Position numbers and translations under genes: made by a program. Of a stretch of DNA of 64,000 bases, positions 7,814-16,604 are shown in pieces. The DNA comes from Saprospiraceae bacterium (GTDB taxonomy: Bacteria > Bacteroidota > Bacteroidia > Chitinophagales > Saprospiraceae): assembly GCA_019187225.1 (NCBI GenBank), contig JABAQQ010000035.1, forward strand, positions 1-64,000. Reading direction: 5' to 3'. The notes below the pieces were generated by a model. That model was not told the DNA's origin, did no database searches, and saw only the letters and a list, made by a program, of their open reading frames with translations. Position 1 is the stretch's first letter, and each line of letters opens with the position of its first letter.

Positions 7814-7855
7814 GGATGATTGCGGATTGCGGATTGCGGATTGGAGATTGGTTTG
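7814..7855. repeat. Short heptamer array TGCGGAT-like with flanking duplication
   Basis: Six 7-bp units (three exact TGCGGAT with diverged ends) directly after the stop codon of the upstream gene. It separates two diverged copies of an approximately 30-bp segment beginning GGTTTGGAAGG (7786 and 7849). It is another example of 7-bp periodicity at a 3' gene boundary. Confidence 0.8.
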
Positions 7856-8164
7856 GAAGGCTGGGAGTGATGACACAGGGAGTATTACCGAGTTTTTCGC
7901 CGTGGATGACCGCGCCCGGTATGTTTGTTTGCCCGAAACAAAACACAGTTTGCAGAATTTGCCTGAAATTGAACGATGTGTGTGGCGCCGATGCAAACAG
8001 CCAAATTTAGTCCCTGTATAAATTTTCCTTATTGTAATTTTTACCCTTAGAAATTGCTTTCAATTTTTTTCCTTTGCCATTTGCAAGCACGTTGCAAAGG
8101 GGCTTCCGTGTACGTCTTGTTGCAAACACATTTCAACACTTTCACCAACTTTAATTTTGTTCGT
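7856..8164. other. Leader region upstream of the SusC-like gene
   Basis: About 300 bp without a gene. The first 25 bp are the second copy of the 3' duplication described for 7814-7855. A TAATTTTG at 8152-8159 resembles the Bacteroidota -7 box but has no matching -33 element and lies only 5 bp from the start codon, so it was not called as a promoter. Nothing else was recognised. Confidence 0.4.
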
Positions 8165-11100
8165 ATGAAGCAATCTTACAAAAAAATTTATTTCACCCTC
8201 GTTTGGTGCCTGTTCATGGCCGGGAGCGCGCTCTACGGTCAGCGGCAACTGACGGGAACGGTGACCGATGCCGAAACCGGTGAGTCGCTGATCGGAGCCA
8301 GCGTTATTGTACAAGGTACAACAGTTGGCGCTGTCACCGACGTCGAGGGCAGGTATGTGATCCGGCTGCCGGAAGGGGCCAACATGCTACGGGTTTCCTA
8401 TACCGGCTACTCCGAGCAAACGGTATCCATCGGAGCATCCGATGTCATGGACTTTAAATTGTTGCCCAGCGCGCAAATAGAAGAAGTACTCGTCATCGGT
8501 TACGGCACCGTAAAAAAAGAAGACGCGACCGGCTCGGTCAATGCCATCACGAGCGAAGATTTCAACGGCGGCGCCATCGTGTCGCCGGAGCAATTGATCG
8601 CCGGTAAGATCGCCGGCGTGCAGATCACGTCGAACAGCGGCGAACCGGGCGGCGGCATTACGGTGCGTATCCGCGGCGGCACCTCCGTGAGCGCCAGCAA
8701 CGAACCTTTGTACGTCATTGACGGCGTGCCGATTGATAACGAAGGCGTTGCCAGCGGCAGAAACCCGCTCAACTTCCTCAATCCCAGCGAGATCGAATCC
8801 TACACGGTTTTGAAAGATGCCTCCGCCGCCGCCATTTACGGCTCGCGCGGCGCCAATGGCGTGATCATCATCACGACCAAAAAGGGCAAAAAGGGAAGTC
8901 CGGGACGCCTGACGTACGACGGCTATTTCACCACCACCTCTTTCACCGAAAACCCGCCGGTACTGAGCCCGCAGGAGTTCCGCAACGTGGTTACTTTCGT
9001 CGCGCCCAACCGCTTGGAGAAACTCGGCGACGCCAATACCAACTGGTTCGACGAGATCACCCAAACCGCTATGGGACACAACCACTCGCTGGCTTTCACC
9101 GGCGGTTCGGAGAACATCGGTTACCGGGCCTCCGTCGGCTATCAGAAATTAGAGGGTGTGCTGCGCGGCTCGGAGACTGAACGCACGAGCCTGGGCTTGA
9201 ACTACAACCATGCGATGTTGTCCAACAAACTGAACGTCAACGTCAATCTGCGCGGCGCTTTTACCAAAGACCTCTTCGACCAGGGACAGATCGGCTCGGC
9301 GTGGTTCTTCGACCCCACCCAGCCGGTGTATGATGCCGACAACCGCGATTTTGCCGGATATTGGGAATACGGTGTCGGTCTCGCCCCCCGCAACCCCGTT
9401 TCTACGTATCAACAAATCCAGGATGAGGGGCGCAGTTTCCGCAACCTCGGCAACATCGAGGCCGAATACAAATTCGACGGTCTGATCAACGGCCTGAGCG
9501 CTAAAGTCAACCTGGGTTTCGACATTATGAACGGCAAAAAACGGCGCTTTGTACCGACGACTTACTCCAACACGCAGGTGACCAACTTCAACGGCGAATT
9601 GTATGTGGAAGACCCCAGCCGCACCAGCCAGTTACTGGAATCCTACCTGACGTACAAGAAGACATTCGGCGACGCGCACCGATTCGAACTGGTGGGTGGT
9701 TATTCCTGGCAGGATTTCAACGAAGAATACCCCTCCTACCGGGCCTACAACCTTTCGACCAACGCTTTCGGATTCAACAGCACCAGCCCGGCGGAAGACT
9801 TCGAAGCGCGCAACTTCGTGATCGAAAACCGCCTGATCTCTTTCTACGGCAGGCTCAACTATGCCTTGTTCGACCGGTATCTGCTCACCGCAACGCTGCG
9901 CCGCGACGGTTCTTCCCGCTTCGGGCCCGACAACCGATGGGGTACTTTCCCGTCGGCGGCAGTCGCCTGGCGCGTACTGGAGGAAAATTTCGCCGACGGC
10001 CTGAAAAACATTTTCTCCGACCTGAAACTACGCTTGGGTTGGGGCGTCACGGGCAACCAGACCATTCCCGACTACGGCTACATCCCGACCTATACTTTCA
10101 GCGATGCGAGAGCGCGTTACCAGTTCGGCTATGCCAACGGCGAACCCGTTTTCGTCAGCACTGTCCGCCCCAACGGCTACGACATCGGTCTGAAATGGGA
10201 AGAAACTTCCGCTCTCAACATCGGCCTCGACTTCGGCTTCTGGAACGGCAGGCTGAGCGGTACCATCGAATACTACTCGAAAAACACCAACGACCTGTTG
10301 TTCACCGTCAATATTCCCGCCGGCACCAACCTGACCGACCGCATTTTGACCAATATCGGCGAATTGGAGAACAAAGGCGTTGAACTGACCCTCGACGCGG
10401 GCGTTGTCAAAAACAGGGTTTTCTCCTGGAACATAGGCTTCAACCTGGCAGCCAACAAGAACAAGGTACTGGCGATTGACCAGGTGAGTCAGCAGGGCGT
10501 CCTGACCGGCGGCATCTCCGGCGGCGTGGGTAACTTTATCCAGATCCTGCAGGTGGGCCAACCGGTAAATTCGTTCTACGTGTTCCAGCAAAAGTACGAC
10601 GCCGCCGGCAACCCGCTGATAGATGGCGTGGACCACAACGACGACGGAGAAGTGGATGAAGAAGACCTTTACGAAGACCTGAACAAAGACAATGCCGGCA
10701 GCGACCTCGACAAAAGGCCATACAAAAAGCCCGCTCCCGATCTGCTCATCGGCGCGACATCGCAAATGAATTTCAAAAACTTTGATTTCAGTTTCACGCT
10801 GCGCGCCAATGCCGGCAACTACGTGTACAACAACAACGCTTCCAACGGAGGCTATTTCAATATCGTGAACGAACGCGGCGACATTTTTCTGAACAACATG
10901 CACACTTCCGGACTGGTGACCAAATTCCAGGGACCGCAGTACTTCTCCGACTATTACGTGGAAGACGGTTCGTTCCTGCGCGTGGACAACGCTACGCTGG
11001 GCTACACCTTCCCGAAAATGCCCGGAAGGTCGAGCCTGCGCGTGTACGTCACTGCTCAGAACCCGCTGCTGTTCACGAAGTATTCGGGCCTCGATCCCGA

Positions 11101-11176
11101 AGTGGCCAACGGTATTGACAACAACCTATACCCCCGCTCGAGAGGCTGGCTTTTCGGCGTGAGTGTGGGGTTGTAA
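8165..11176 (+). CDS. SusC/RagA-type TonB-dependent outer-membrane transporter
   Basis: 1003 residues from the ATG at 8165, which directly precedes a signal peptide (about residues 1-25). A carboxypeptidase-D-like regulatory domain follows (QLTGTVTDAETGESLIGASV, about 27-105), then the plug domain with VLVIGYGTVKKEDATGSV, AASAIYGSRGANGVIIITTK and the SusC signature region, and then a long beta-barrel ending in an aromatic-rich strand (GWLFGVSVGL). SusC proteins pair with SusD lipoproteins to import glycans or peptides across the outer membrane, driven by TonB. It heads a three-gene operon: SusD begins 49 bp downstream and a SusE/F-like binding protein follows. The substrate cannot be deduced because no glycoside hydrolase or regulator is adjacent. 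Confidence 0.95.
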   Translation: MKQSYKKIYFTLVWCLFMAGSALYGQRQLTGTVTDAETGESLIGASVIVQGTTVGAVTDVEGRYVIRLPEGANMLRVSYTGYSEQTVSIGASDVMDFKLLPSAQIEEVLVIGYGTVKKEDATGSVNAITSEDFNGGAIVSPEQLIAGKIAGVQITSNSGEPGGGITVRIRGGTSVSASNEPLYVIDGVPIDNEGVASGRNPLNFLNPSEIESYTVLKDASAAAIYGSRGANGVIIITTKKGKKGSPGRLTYDGYFTTTSFTENPPVLSPQEFRNVVTFVAPNRLEKLGDANTNWFDEITQTAMGHNHSLAFTGGSENIGYRASVGYQKLEGVLRGSETERTSLGLNYNHAMLSNKLNVNVNLRGAFTKDLFDQGQIGSAWFFDPTQPVYDADNRDFAGYWEYGVGLAPRNPVSTYQQIQDEGRSFRNLGNIEAEYKFDGLINGLSAKVNLGFDIMNGKKRRFVPTTYSNTQVTNFNGELYVEDPSRTSQLLESYLTYKKTFGDAHRFELVGGYSWQDFNEEYPSYRAYNLSTNAFGFNSTSPAEDFEARNFVIENRLISFYGRLNYALFDRYLLTATLRRDGSSRFGPDNRWGTFPSAAVAWRVLEENFADGLKNIFSDLKLRLGWGVTGNQTIPDYGYIPTYTFSDARARYQFGYANGEPVFVSTVRPNGYDIGLKWEETSALNIGLDFGFWNGRLSGTIEYYSKNTNDLLFTVNIPAGTNLTDRILTNIGELENKGVELTLDAGVVKNRVFSWNIGFNLAANKNKVLAIDQVSQQGVLTGGISGGVGNFIQILQVGQPVNSFYVFQQKYDAAGNPLIDGVDHNDDGEVDEEDLYEDLNKDNAGSDLDKRPYKKPAPDLLIGATSQMNFKNFDFSFTLRANAGNYVYNNNASNGGYFNIVNERGDIFLNNMHTSGLVTKFQGPQYFSDYYVEDGSFLRVDNATLGYTFPKMPGRSSLRVYVTAQNPLLFTKYSGLDPEVANGIDNNLYPRSRGWLFGVSVGL

Positions 11177-11225
11177 TTACGGTAATAATTTTTATTACTC
11201 ATTTTGAAAAAACAACACTCTCAAT

Positions 11226-12854
11226 ATGAAAGCATTGTTCAAACTTCCACTTACAATACTCGTGCTTTTGGCGGGGGCGTGCACCGACCTCGACCTCGAA
11301 CCGCAAAGCAACACGACATCTTCCACACTGTTCAAAGACGAGTCGGCTTACCGCGCCTTCTTAGCAAAAATTTATTCCGGTTTCGCTGTTACAGGACAGC
11401 AGGGCCCTGCGGGCAACTCGGACATCACCAGCCTCGACGAAGGCTTTTCCAACTACCTCCGCCAATGGTGGCAACTCGAAGAATTGTCCACTGACGAAGC
11501 TGTCATCGGCTGGGGCGATGAAGGCATACAGGATCTGCACAACCACAACTGGACGACCGCCAACCAGTTCAACCGGGCGATCTATTACCGCATCTTCTTC
11601 CAGGTATCGCAGGCCAATGAATTCCTGCGCGAAACGACGGACGCCAAACTGACCGAACGCAACGTCAGCCAGACTACCCGCAGCGACGTCAAAACATACC
11701 GCGCCGAGGCGCGCTTCATGCGGGCGTTGAGCCTGTGGCATGGCATTGACCTGTTCGGCAACATTCCCTTTTACACGGAAGATACGCCCATCAGTTCGGA
11801 ACCGCCCGAACAGTTCAACCGCTCGGATGTGTTCGATTTCATTGACCGCGAACTACAGGCCATTGAAAATGATATGGTCGCGCCCGGACAGAATGAGTAC
11901 GGCCGCGCCGACCGCGCTGCCTTGTGGATGTTGCAGGCCAAACTTTACCTGAATGCGGAAGTATACGCAGGCTCCAACCGCTACACCGATTGCGTGGCAG
12001 CCTGCAAAAAAGTCATAGATTCCGGCGTTTACAGCCTGCAGGACAATTATCGCGAACTGTTCATGGCCGACAACAACCTGTCGCCCGAGGTTATTTTCGC
12101 CATCCCCTTCGACGGATTGAACACCCAGACCTGGGGCGGCACCACTTACCTCGTCCATGCAGCCTTAGGCGGCAAAATGGTGGATAATATGAATGATCTG
12201 ACGGGCGCCGAACTGAAAGACGAAGCGGCAAAGGTTTACGGCGTCAACTCCGGCTGGTTCGGCCTGCGCACCACCAGTGCCATCGTGGATCTGTTCCCCG
12301 ACGTATCGGGAGTTACCGACGAACGCGCTATTTTTTACATTGACGGTCAAAGCAAGGAGATCGGTGAAAACGGCATCGGCAATTTCAACGAAGGTTTCGC
12401 CGTGCCGAAATACACCAACCTCACCTCACTCGGCGACCCGGGTTCCGACCTGACCCATACCGACACGGACTTTCCGATGTTCCGCTTAGCCGACGCCTAC
12501 CTGATGTACGCCGAAGCTGTACTACGCGGCGGTTCGGGCGGCGACGCGGGTACTGCGGTCAACTACATCAATGCACTGCGCCAACGCGCCTACAACAACG
12601 ACAGCGGCAACATCACCGCCAACGACCTGACGCTGGACTTCATCCTCGACGAGCGCGCGCGCGAACTCTACTGGGAAGGCCACCGGCGCACCGATCTGGT
12701 CCGCTTCAATCTGTTCACAGAGAACGGCATCTGGCCGCACAAAGGCGGCGTTCCGGAAGGCAAAACCACCGATCCGTACCGCAACCTTTACCCCATCCCG
12801 GCAGGTGAAATCCTGGCGAACCCGAAACTTCAGCAAAACCCGGGATATTTCTAA
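11226..12854 (+). CDS. SusD/RagB-family outer-membrane substrate-binding lipoprotein
   Basis: 542 residues with lipobox LLAGAC (Cys about 19) followed by TDLDLEPQS, the usual SusD start. TPR-like helices carry the RAEARFMRALSLWHGIDLFGNIPF segment, and the C-terminal half has AEAVLRGG...YINALRQRAY and ILDERARELYWEGHRRTDLVRF, both typical of the family. The sequence ends NPKLQQNPGYF, the usual SusD terminus. It acts as the lid on the SusC barrel at the cell surface. It lies 49 bp after the SusC gene; a degenerate inverted repeat (12866-13003) separates it from the next gene. Confidence 0.95.
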   Translation: MKALFKLPLTILVLLAGACTDLDLEPQSNTTSSTLFKDESAYRAFLAKIYSGFAVTGQQGPAGNSDITSLDEGFSNYLRQWWQLEELSTDEAVIGWGDEGIQDLHNHNWTTANQFNRAIYYRIFFQVSQANEFLRETTDAKLTERNVSQTTRSDVKTYRAEARFMRALSLWHGIDLFGNIPFYTEDTPISSEPPEQFNRSDVFDFIDRELQAIENDMVAPGQNEYGRADRAALWMLQAKLYLNAEVYAGSNRYTDCVAACKKVIDSGVYSLQDNYRELFMADNNLSPEVIFAIPFDGLNTQTWGGTTYLVHAALGGKMVDNMNDLTGAELKDEAAKVYGVNSGWFGLRTTSAIVDLFPDVSGVTDERAIFYIDGQSKEIGENGIGNFNEGFAVPKYTNLTSLGDPGSDLTHTDTDFPMFRLADAYLMYAEAVLRGGSGGDAGTAVNYINALRQRAYNNDSGNITANDLTLDFILDERARELYWEGHRRTDLVRFNLFTENGIWPHKGGVPEGKTTDPYRNLYPIPAGEILANPKLQQNPGYF

Positions 12855-12865
12855 CATAACAAGAC

Positions 12866-13003
12866 GTGGGACTATTCGACATTAGACTTTTAGACATTGG
12901 ACATTGGACTTTTAGACATTGGACATTGGACATTAGATTCCTTGTGTCAATCAGTCCAAAGTCCCAAAGTCCAATAGTCCAACGTCCAATAGTCCAACGT
13001 CCA
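12866..13003. repeat. Degenerate inverted repeat of GGACATT/GTCCAAT-type words
   Basis: The left arm (about 12866-12935) is built of ACATTGG, AGACTTTT and similar 7-8 bp words; the right arm (about 12952-13003) is built of their complements (GTCCAAT, GTCCAAC, GTCCAAAG). The two arms can pair as an imperfect hairpin in the leader of the SusE-like gene, which starts 19 bp later. The same words in the same inverted layout recur at 25121-25194 and 50568-50634. Confidence 0.85.
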
Positions 13004-13021
13004 AATTTCAACATTCACGAC

Positions 13022-14857
13022 ATGAAAAAAATATTCAAATCTTCACTCTTGCTGCTCGGCATCGTCGCCCTGCTGTTCTCGTGCAAAAAAGACGAGATAG
13101 ATACGACGGCGCTCACCGACTTCCCACCGGGCATCTTAAGCATCACCCCCGCCGACGGCAGCATCGTCGGTTCCGGCCAGGACTTTAACGTGGTCGTCAA
13201 ATTCGTTTCCGGCAGCGTTTCGACGCTGGCCAGCACCACCGTAAAACTGACCGACGAGACCGGCGCTGAAAAGGCTTCGAAGACCGAAACACTCGGAGGC
13301 ACCGCCGATTCCATCGTCATCGAAGGCAGTTCGTTCGGCGCCAGCGCCCTGCCACTCGGCAAGTACAAACTCGACATTTCCGTCAGCGATACCAAAGGCA
13401 AAGTCCTGAACCGCACCACCGAATTCGAGATCGGCATCAAACCGAACATCGGCATCATCGGCTCCGCCACACCCACCGGCTGGGACAGCGATACGGATAT
13501 GCCCGAGGTCAGCCCCGGCGTGTACGAAATCGTGATGACCCTCGGCGCCGGCGCCGTCAAATTCCGCGCCGACAATTCCTGGACGGTCAACTGGGGCTCC
13601 AATAGTTTCCCCACCGGCGTCGGCACACAGGACGGCGCCGACATCCCGGTGCAGGCCGGCACCTGGAGAATACGGTTTGAATTCCCCAGCGGGGCATACA
13701 GCTTCACGCCCGCCGTCACGTATTCCAGCAACGCCACCGGGCTGTACCTGCTCGGTTCATTCAACAACTTCCAGGGCGACGCCTACAAGTTCAACCTGAC
13801 GGACAACAATACCTGGGTGCTCAATGAAATACAAATGAAACCCGGCGACCTTTTCAAATTTTTCGAAAGTCCCAATGGCGTTGGCAACAACTGGGGCGAC
13901 AGCGATAGCGACGGAAGGGCCGAACTGGGCGGAAACAATATCAACTTTAACGCGCCCGAAGGTGAGGCTTATTACAAGATCACGTTCAACGACAAGACGC
14001 GGTTCTATACCATCGAGTTTGTGAGATATCCTTCCATCGGCATCATCGGAAGTGCCACTCCTACCGGCTGGGATTCGGATACGGACATGGAATTCAAGGG
14101 CAACGGCATTTTCCAGATCAAAATGACACTGACCGACGGCGCCGTGAAATTCCGCGCCAACAACAGTTGGGATGCCAACTGGGGCGGTAACACCTTCCCC
14201 TCCGGCGCCGCAATACCGGGCGGTCCGGATATCATGGTTCCCGCAGGTACTTACGACATCATATTCGACCGGGCCAACCTGACCTACAATTTTGAACTCG
14301 CCGCAGGGTACCAGGACGTCGGCATCATCGGCGACGCCACGCCGGGCGGCTGGGCGGAGGACACGGACATGTGGAACAACGGCGACGGAACGTTCACCCT
14401 CATTATCGGCCTCGGCACCGGCTCCGTGAAATTCCGCGCCAACAACGACTGGGCTGTGAACTGGGGCAGCAGCAGCTTCCCCGCCGGCACAGGCACTCAG
14501 GGTGGCGACAATATTCCGGTTACGAAGGGCATTTACCTCGTCAACTTCAATTCTATCACCGGGGAATACAGTTTCGCGCCGGCCTCTATAGGTATTATCG
14601 GCAACGCCACTCCAGGTGGCTGGGATTCCGATACGGACATGACGGAGGATGCCACTGCTGTGGGTGTGGTCACGCTCAACATCACGCTCACGGATGGCTT
14701 TGCCAAATTCCGTGTCAACGATGGCTGGACCTACAACTGGGGTAGCAACACATTCCCGACCGGAACGGGCACACCCGGCGGCGCCGACATTCCGATCACA
14801 GCCGGAACGTATAATGTCACCTTCAATATAAATACGAAGGAATATTCGTTCCAATAG
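13022..14857 (+). CDS. SusE/SusF-like multi-domain outer-membrane binding lipoprotein
   Basis: 611 residues from the ATG at 13022; lipobox LLFSC with Cys about 20 followed by KKDEID. After an N-terminal Ig-like region (about 30-138) there are four modules beginning GIIGSATPTGWDSDTDM or close variants (starting near residues 142, 338, 433 and 522), each about 90 residues and ending in a PxG-type Y-F strand, plus one divergent module (GLYLLGSFNNFQGD, about 240-335). The modules match SusE/SusF starch-binding-type domains. The protein would sit on the cell surface and hold the substrate imported by the SusC/D pair. The module copies are similar enough to suggest recent internal duplication. Confidence 0.85.
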   Translation: MKKIFKSSLLLLGIVALLFSCKKDEIDTTALTDFPPGILSITPADGSIVGSGQDFNVVVKFVSGSVSTLASTTVKLTDETGAEKASKTETLGGTADSIVIEGSSFGASALPLGKYKLDISVSDTKGKVLNRTTEFEIGIKPNIGIIGSATPTGWDSDTDMPEVSPGVYEIVMTLGAGAVKFRADNSWTVNWGSNSFPTGVGTQDGADIPVQAGTWRIRFEFPSGAYSFTPAVTYSSNATGLYLLGSFNNFQGDAYKFNLTDNNTWVLNEIQMKPGDLFKFFESPNGVGNNWGDSDSDGRAELGGNNINFNAPEGEAYYKITFNDKTRFYTIEFVRYPSIGIIGSATPTGWDSDTDMEFKGNGIFQIKMTLTDGAVKFRANNSWDANWGGNTFPSGAAIPGGPDIMVPAGTYDIIFDRANLTYNFELAAGYQDVGIIGDATPGGWAEDTDMWNNGDGTFTLIIGLGTGSVKFRANNDWAVNWGSSSFPAGTGTQGGDNIPVTKGIYLVNFNSITGEYSFAPASIGIIGNATPGGWDSDTDMTEDATAVGVVTLNITLTDGFAKFRVNDGWTYNWGSNTFPTGTGTPGGADIPITAGTYNVTFNINTKEYSFQ

Positions 14858-14907
14858 TTACGGGGAATTAACCCGAGTTGCGATCTATGCAACGCGGCAT
14901 CAACAGG

Positions 14908-14993
14908 ACGCGGATAACGCAGATCAGGCAGATAAAAAACGGATTTTATATGAAAATATCCGTGAAAATCCGCCCAATCCGTGTTATCCGCGT
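14908..14993. repeat. Imperfect inverted repeat with ACGCGGATAAC arms
   Basis: ACGCGGATAAC (14908-14918) pairs with GTTATCCGCGT (14983-14993), with further pairing inside (CGGATTTT with AAAATCCG). It lies between the convergent ends of the SusE-like gene and the glycosyltransferase gene. Repeats of this wording (cggataac / atccgtg) are familiar from many Bacteroidota intergenic regions. It may act as a bidirectional terminator or belong to the same class as the other inverted word repeats here. Confidence 0.75.
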
Positions 14994-15045
14994 TTCCATT
15001 GTTGCTACGAATAGCGCGTCGCAACCTGTGTTAATTCCTTCTTTT

Positions 15046-16503
15046 TCATTTCACCGCGCCTACCTCATACAAAGCCCATCCGCGCGGAAGCGCCTGCATT
15101 TCTTTCAATTCGTAATTGTCTTTTGCAAAATCCCAGTTCAGCATGGGATTCTGACCTTGCCATTGGTCGCGCAAACCGGATTCGTTGAACAGGATATAAC
15201 TGCCTGGCGGAAAGTCGTCGTAATGGTCATTCCACATATTTCTGACCTGAATATCAGGCAAATACGTTCGCATCGCTCCGTCTAAGTCAAAAGTGAACAG
15301 TGCAACGCCGGGCGAAAGGACAGGGCGTACCTGCTCCGCTACAGTAGTTTCAAAGCGGTTGCGGGCGACCGGATGCCTGAGCACCCAGGCGATACCCGCG
15401 AGTTGCATCGCTACGGCAACGCCGATGATGGCCCAGGTAAGCCTTTTGAAAAAATAAAACCCGTAAGAGAAAAAACGATCCCAGGCTGGAAATAAAAACA
15501 GGAGCAGCACCGAGAAAGCCGGAATCAGATAGCGCATGTTCTGACAAGGCAATCCACCAACAAATAGCAGCAAAACGGCCAGGCACAGCAACAGCACCCT
15601 TTGCGAAGGATGGTGAAAGTCCGTTTTTTTGGCCATCAGGAACAACAGCGACACCGGCAGGCAAAAGCCGGGATGTGCCAGCGGCCCGAAAACATAAAGG
15701 ATATTGGGCATCCAATAACGCACCGTGCCATTGGTATTGCTGAAAGCGACGCTGAACAAACTGCCCCAAGACCAGTCCCGAAGCGTCTGGTGGCCGAAAA
15801 CGTTTTGATCCAGTTCGCCCATTACGCCGAAGTAAAAATGGGGCAGCAACGCCATCGTACCTGCTATACAGGCCAACAACATCCATCCGACCTGCCGCTT
15901 TCGCAATAAATGCCACCCGATCGCGATGACAAAAGGCAGCAAAAACGCCGCTGCTGTAAAACGGGTGATCACCGCCAACCCGGCCAGCACCGCTGCCCAC
16001 ACCGCTCCCCTCCGGCGTCCCTTTTCCAGCACCTGCAAACCCCCATACAAAGCAGCCAGAAAGAGAAACAAGCCCAAAGCGTCGGACATGACCGTGAGAC
16101 CTGCCCGGATAAAATAGGGCGATAGCACCAACGCAACTACTGTGAAAGCCCACCTCGACCGCGGGCTGGTGCCGGGCCCCCACAAACGCAGCAGGCGTTC
16201 GAACATCCAGGCCGCCATACCGGCAGACAGCCACGACACGATCTGCAAGGCCAGTACTGCATCCGGTATCACAAAGCGAAGCAAAGCGCCCGCGATCGGA
16301 TAACCGCCCGCCATTTCGGCGTGTCCGATGCTGTCCAATGCCGTCGGACCTTCGCGCAAACAATCGTAATAGACCCGGCTCAGCCGCAGGTATTCGTGTG
16401 CATCCTGGCCGTAAAGGCCGTTGAAAGACAACAGATAAGCGAGTAGGATGAAACCGAGGGTGATCAGCAGCGGCAAATAACGCAGTGAGGTGTTTAAAGT
16501 CAT
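15046..16503 (-). CDS. Polytopic membrane glycosyltransferase-like protein (GT-C fold)
   Basis: 485 residues with about ten hydrophobic transmembrane segments. The first extracytoplasmic loop contains GQDAHEYLRLSR, matching the Asp-containing loop of GT39/ArnT-type GT-C transferases, and a soluble C-terminal tail (about 390-485) follows the last segment. Such enzymes transfer sugars or mannose from polyprenyl-phosphate donors to outer surface acceptors. The acceptor is unknown. It is divergent from the kinase/phospholyase fusion (about 100 bp between starts) and convergent with the SusE-like gene. A purely structural role cannot be excluded. Confidence 0.65.
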   Translation of the reverse strand: MTLNTSLRYLPLLITLGFILLAYLLSFNGLYGQDAHEYLRLSRVYYDCLREGPTALDSIGHAEMAGGYPIAGALLRFVIPDAVLALQIVSWLSAGMAAWMFERLLRLWGPGTSPRSRWAFTVVALVLSPYFIRAGLTVMSDALGLFLFLAALYGGLQVLEKGRRRGAVWAAVLAGLAVITRFTAAAFLLPFVIAIGWHLLRKRQVGWMLLACIAGTMALLPHFYFGVMGELDQNVFGHQTLRDWSWGSLFSVAFSNTNGTVRYWMPNILYVFGPLAHPGFCLPVSLLFLMAKKTDFHHPSQRVLLLCLAVLLLFVGGLPCQNMRYLIPAFSVLLLFLFPAWDRFFSYGFYFFKRLTWAIIGVAVAMQLAGIAWVLRHPVARNRFETTVAEQVRPVLSPGVALFTFDLDGAMRTYLPDIQVRNMWNDHYDDFPPGSYILFNESGLRDQWQGQNPMLNWDFAKDNYELKEMQALPRGWALYEVGAVK

Positions 16504-16604
16504 GTCGAGTGCTTAGCGGGGTAAAAATAACGCGGATGCAGTTTTGCCAGGCGCCTTGTGTAGATTTGCCTTCCAAAATCGCGGTTGACCCGCCCATCTT
16601 TTTT

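Noticed and set aside
8152-8159. Promoter -7 box upstream of the SusC gene
   Set aside because: TAATTTTG fits the -7 pattern but no TTTG lies 19 bp upstream and the start codon is too close.
10028-10903. Long minus-strand open frame over the SusC gene
   Set aside because: Antisense shadow in a high-GC coding region; the plus-strand protein is clearly SusC.
13757-14854. 365-codon minus-strand open frame over the SusE-like gene
   Set aside because: It mirrors the internal repeats of the plus-strand gene and has no signal peptide or domain of its own.
15350-16597. 415-codon minus-strand frame overlapping the glycosyltransferase gene
   Set aside because: The alternative frame on the same strand gives a coherent multi-pass membrane protein; this one does not.
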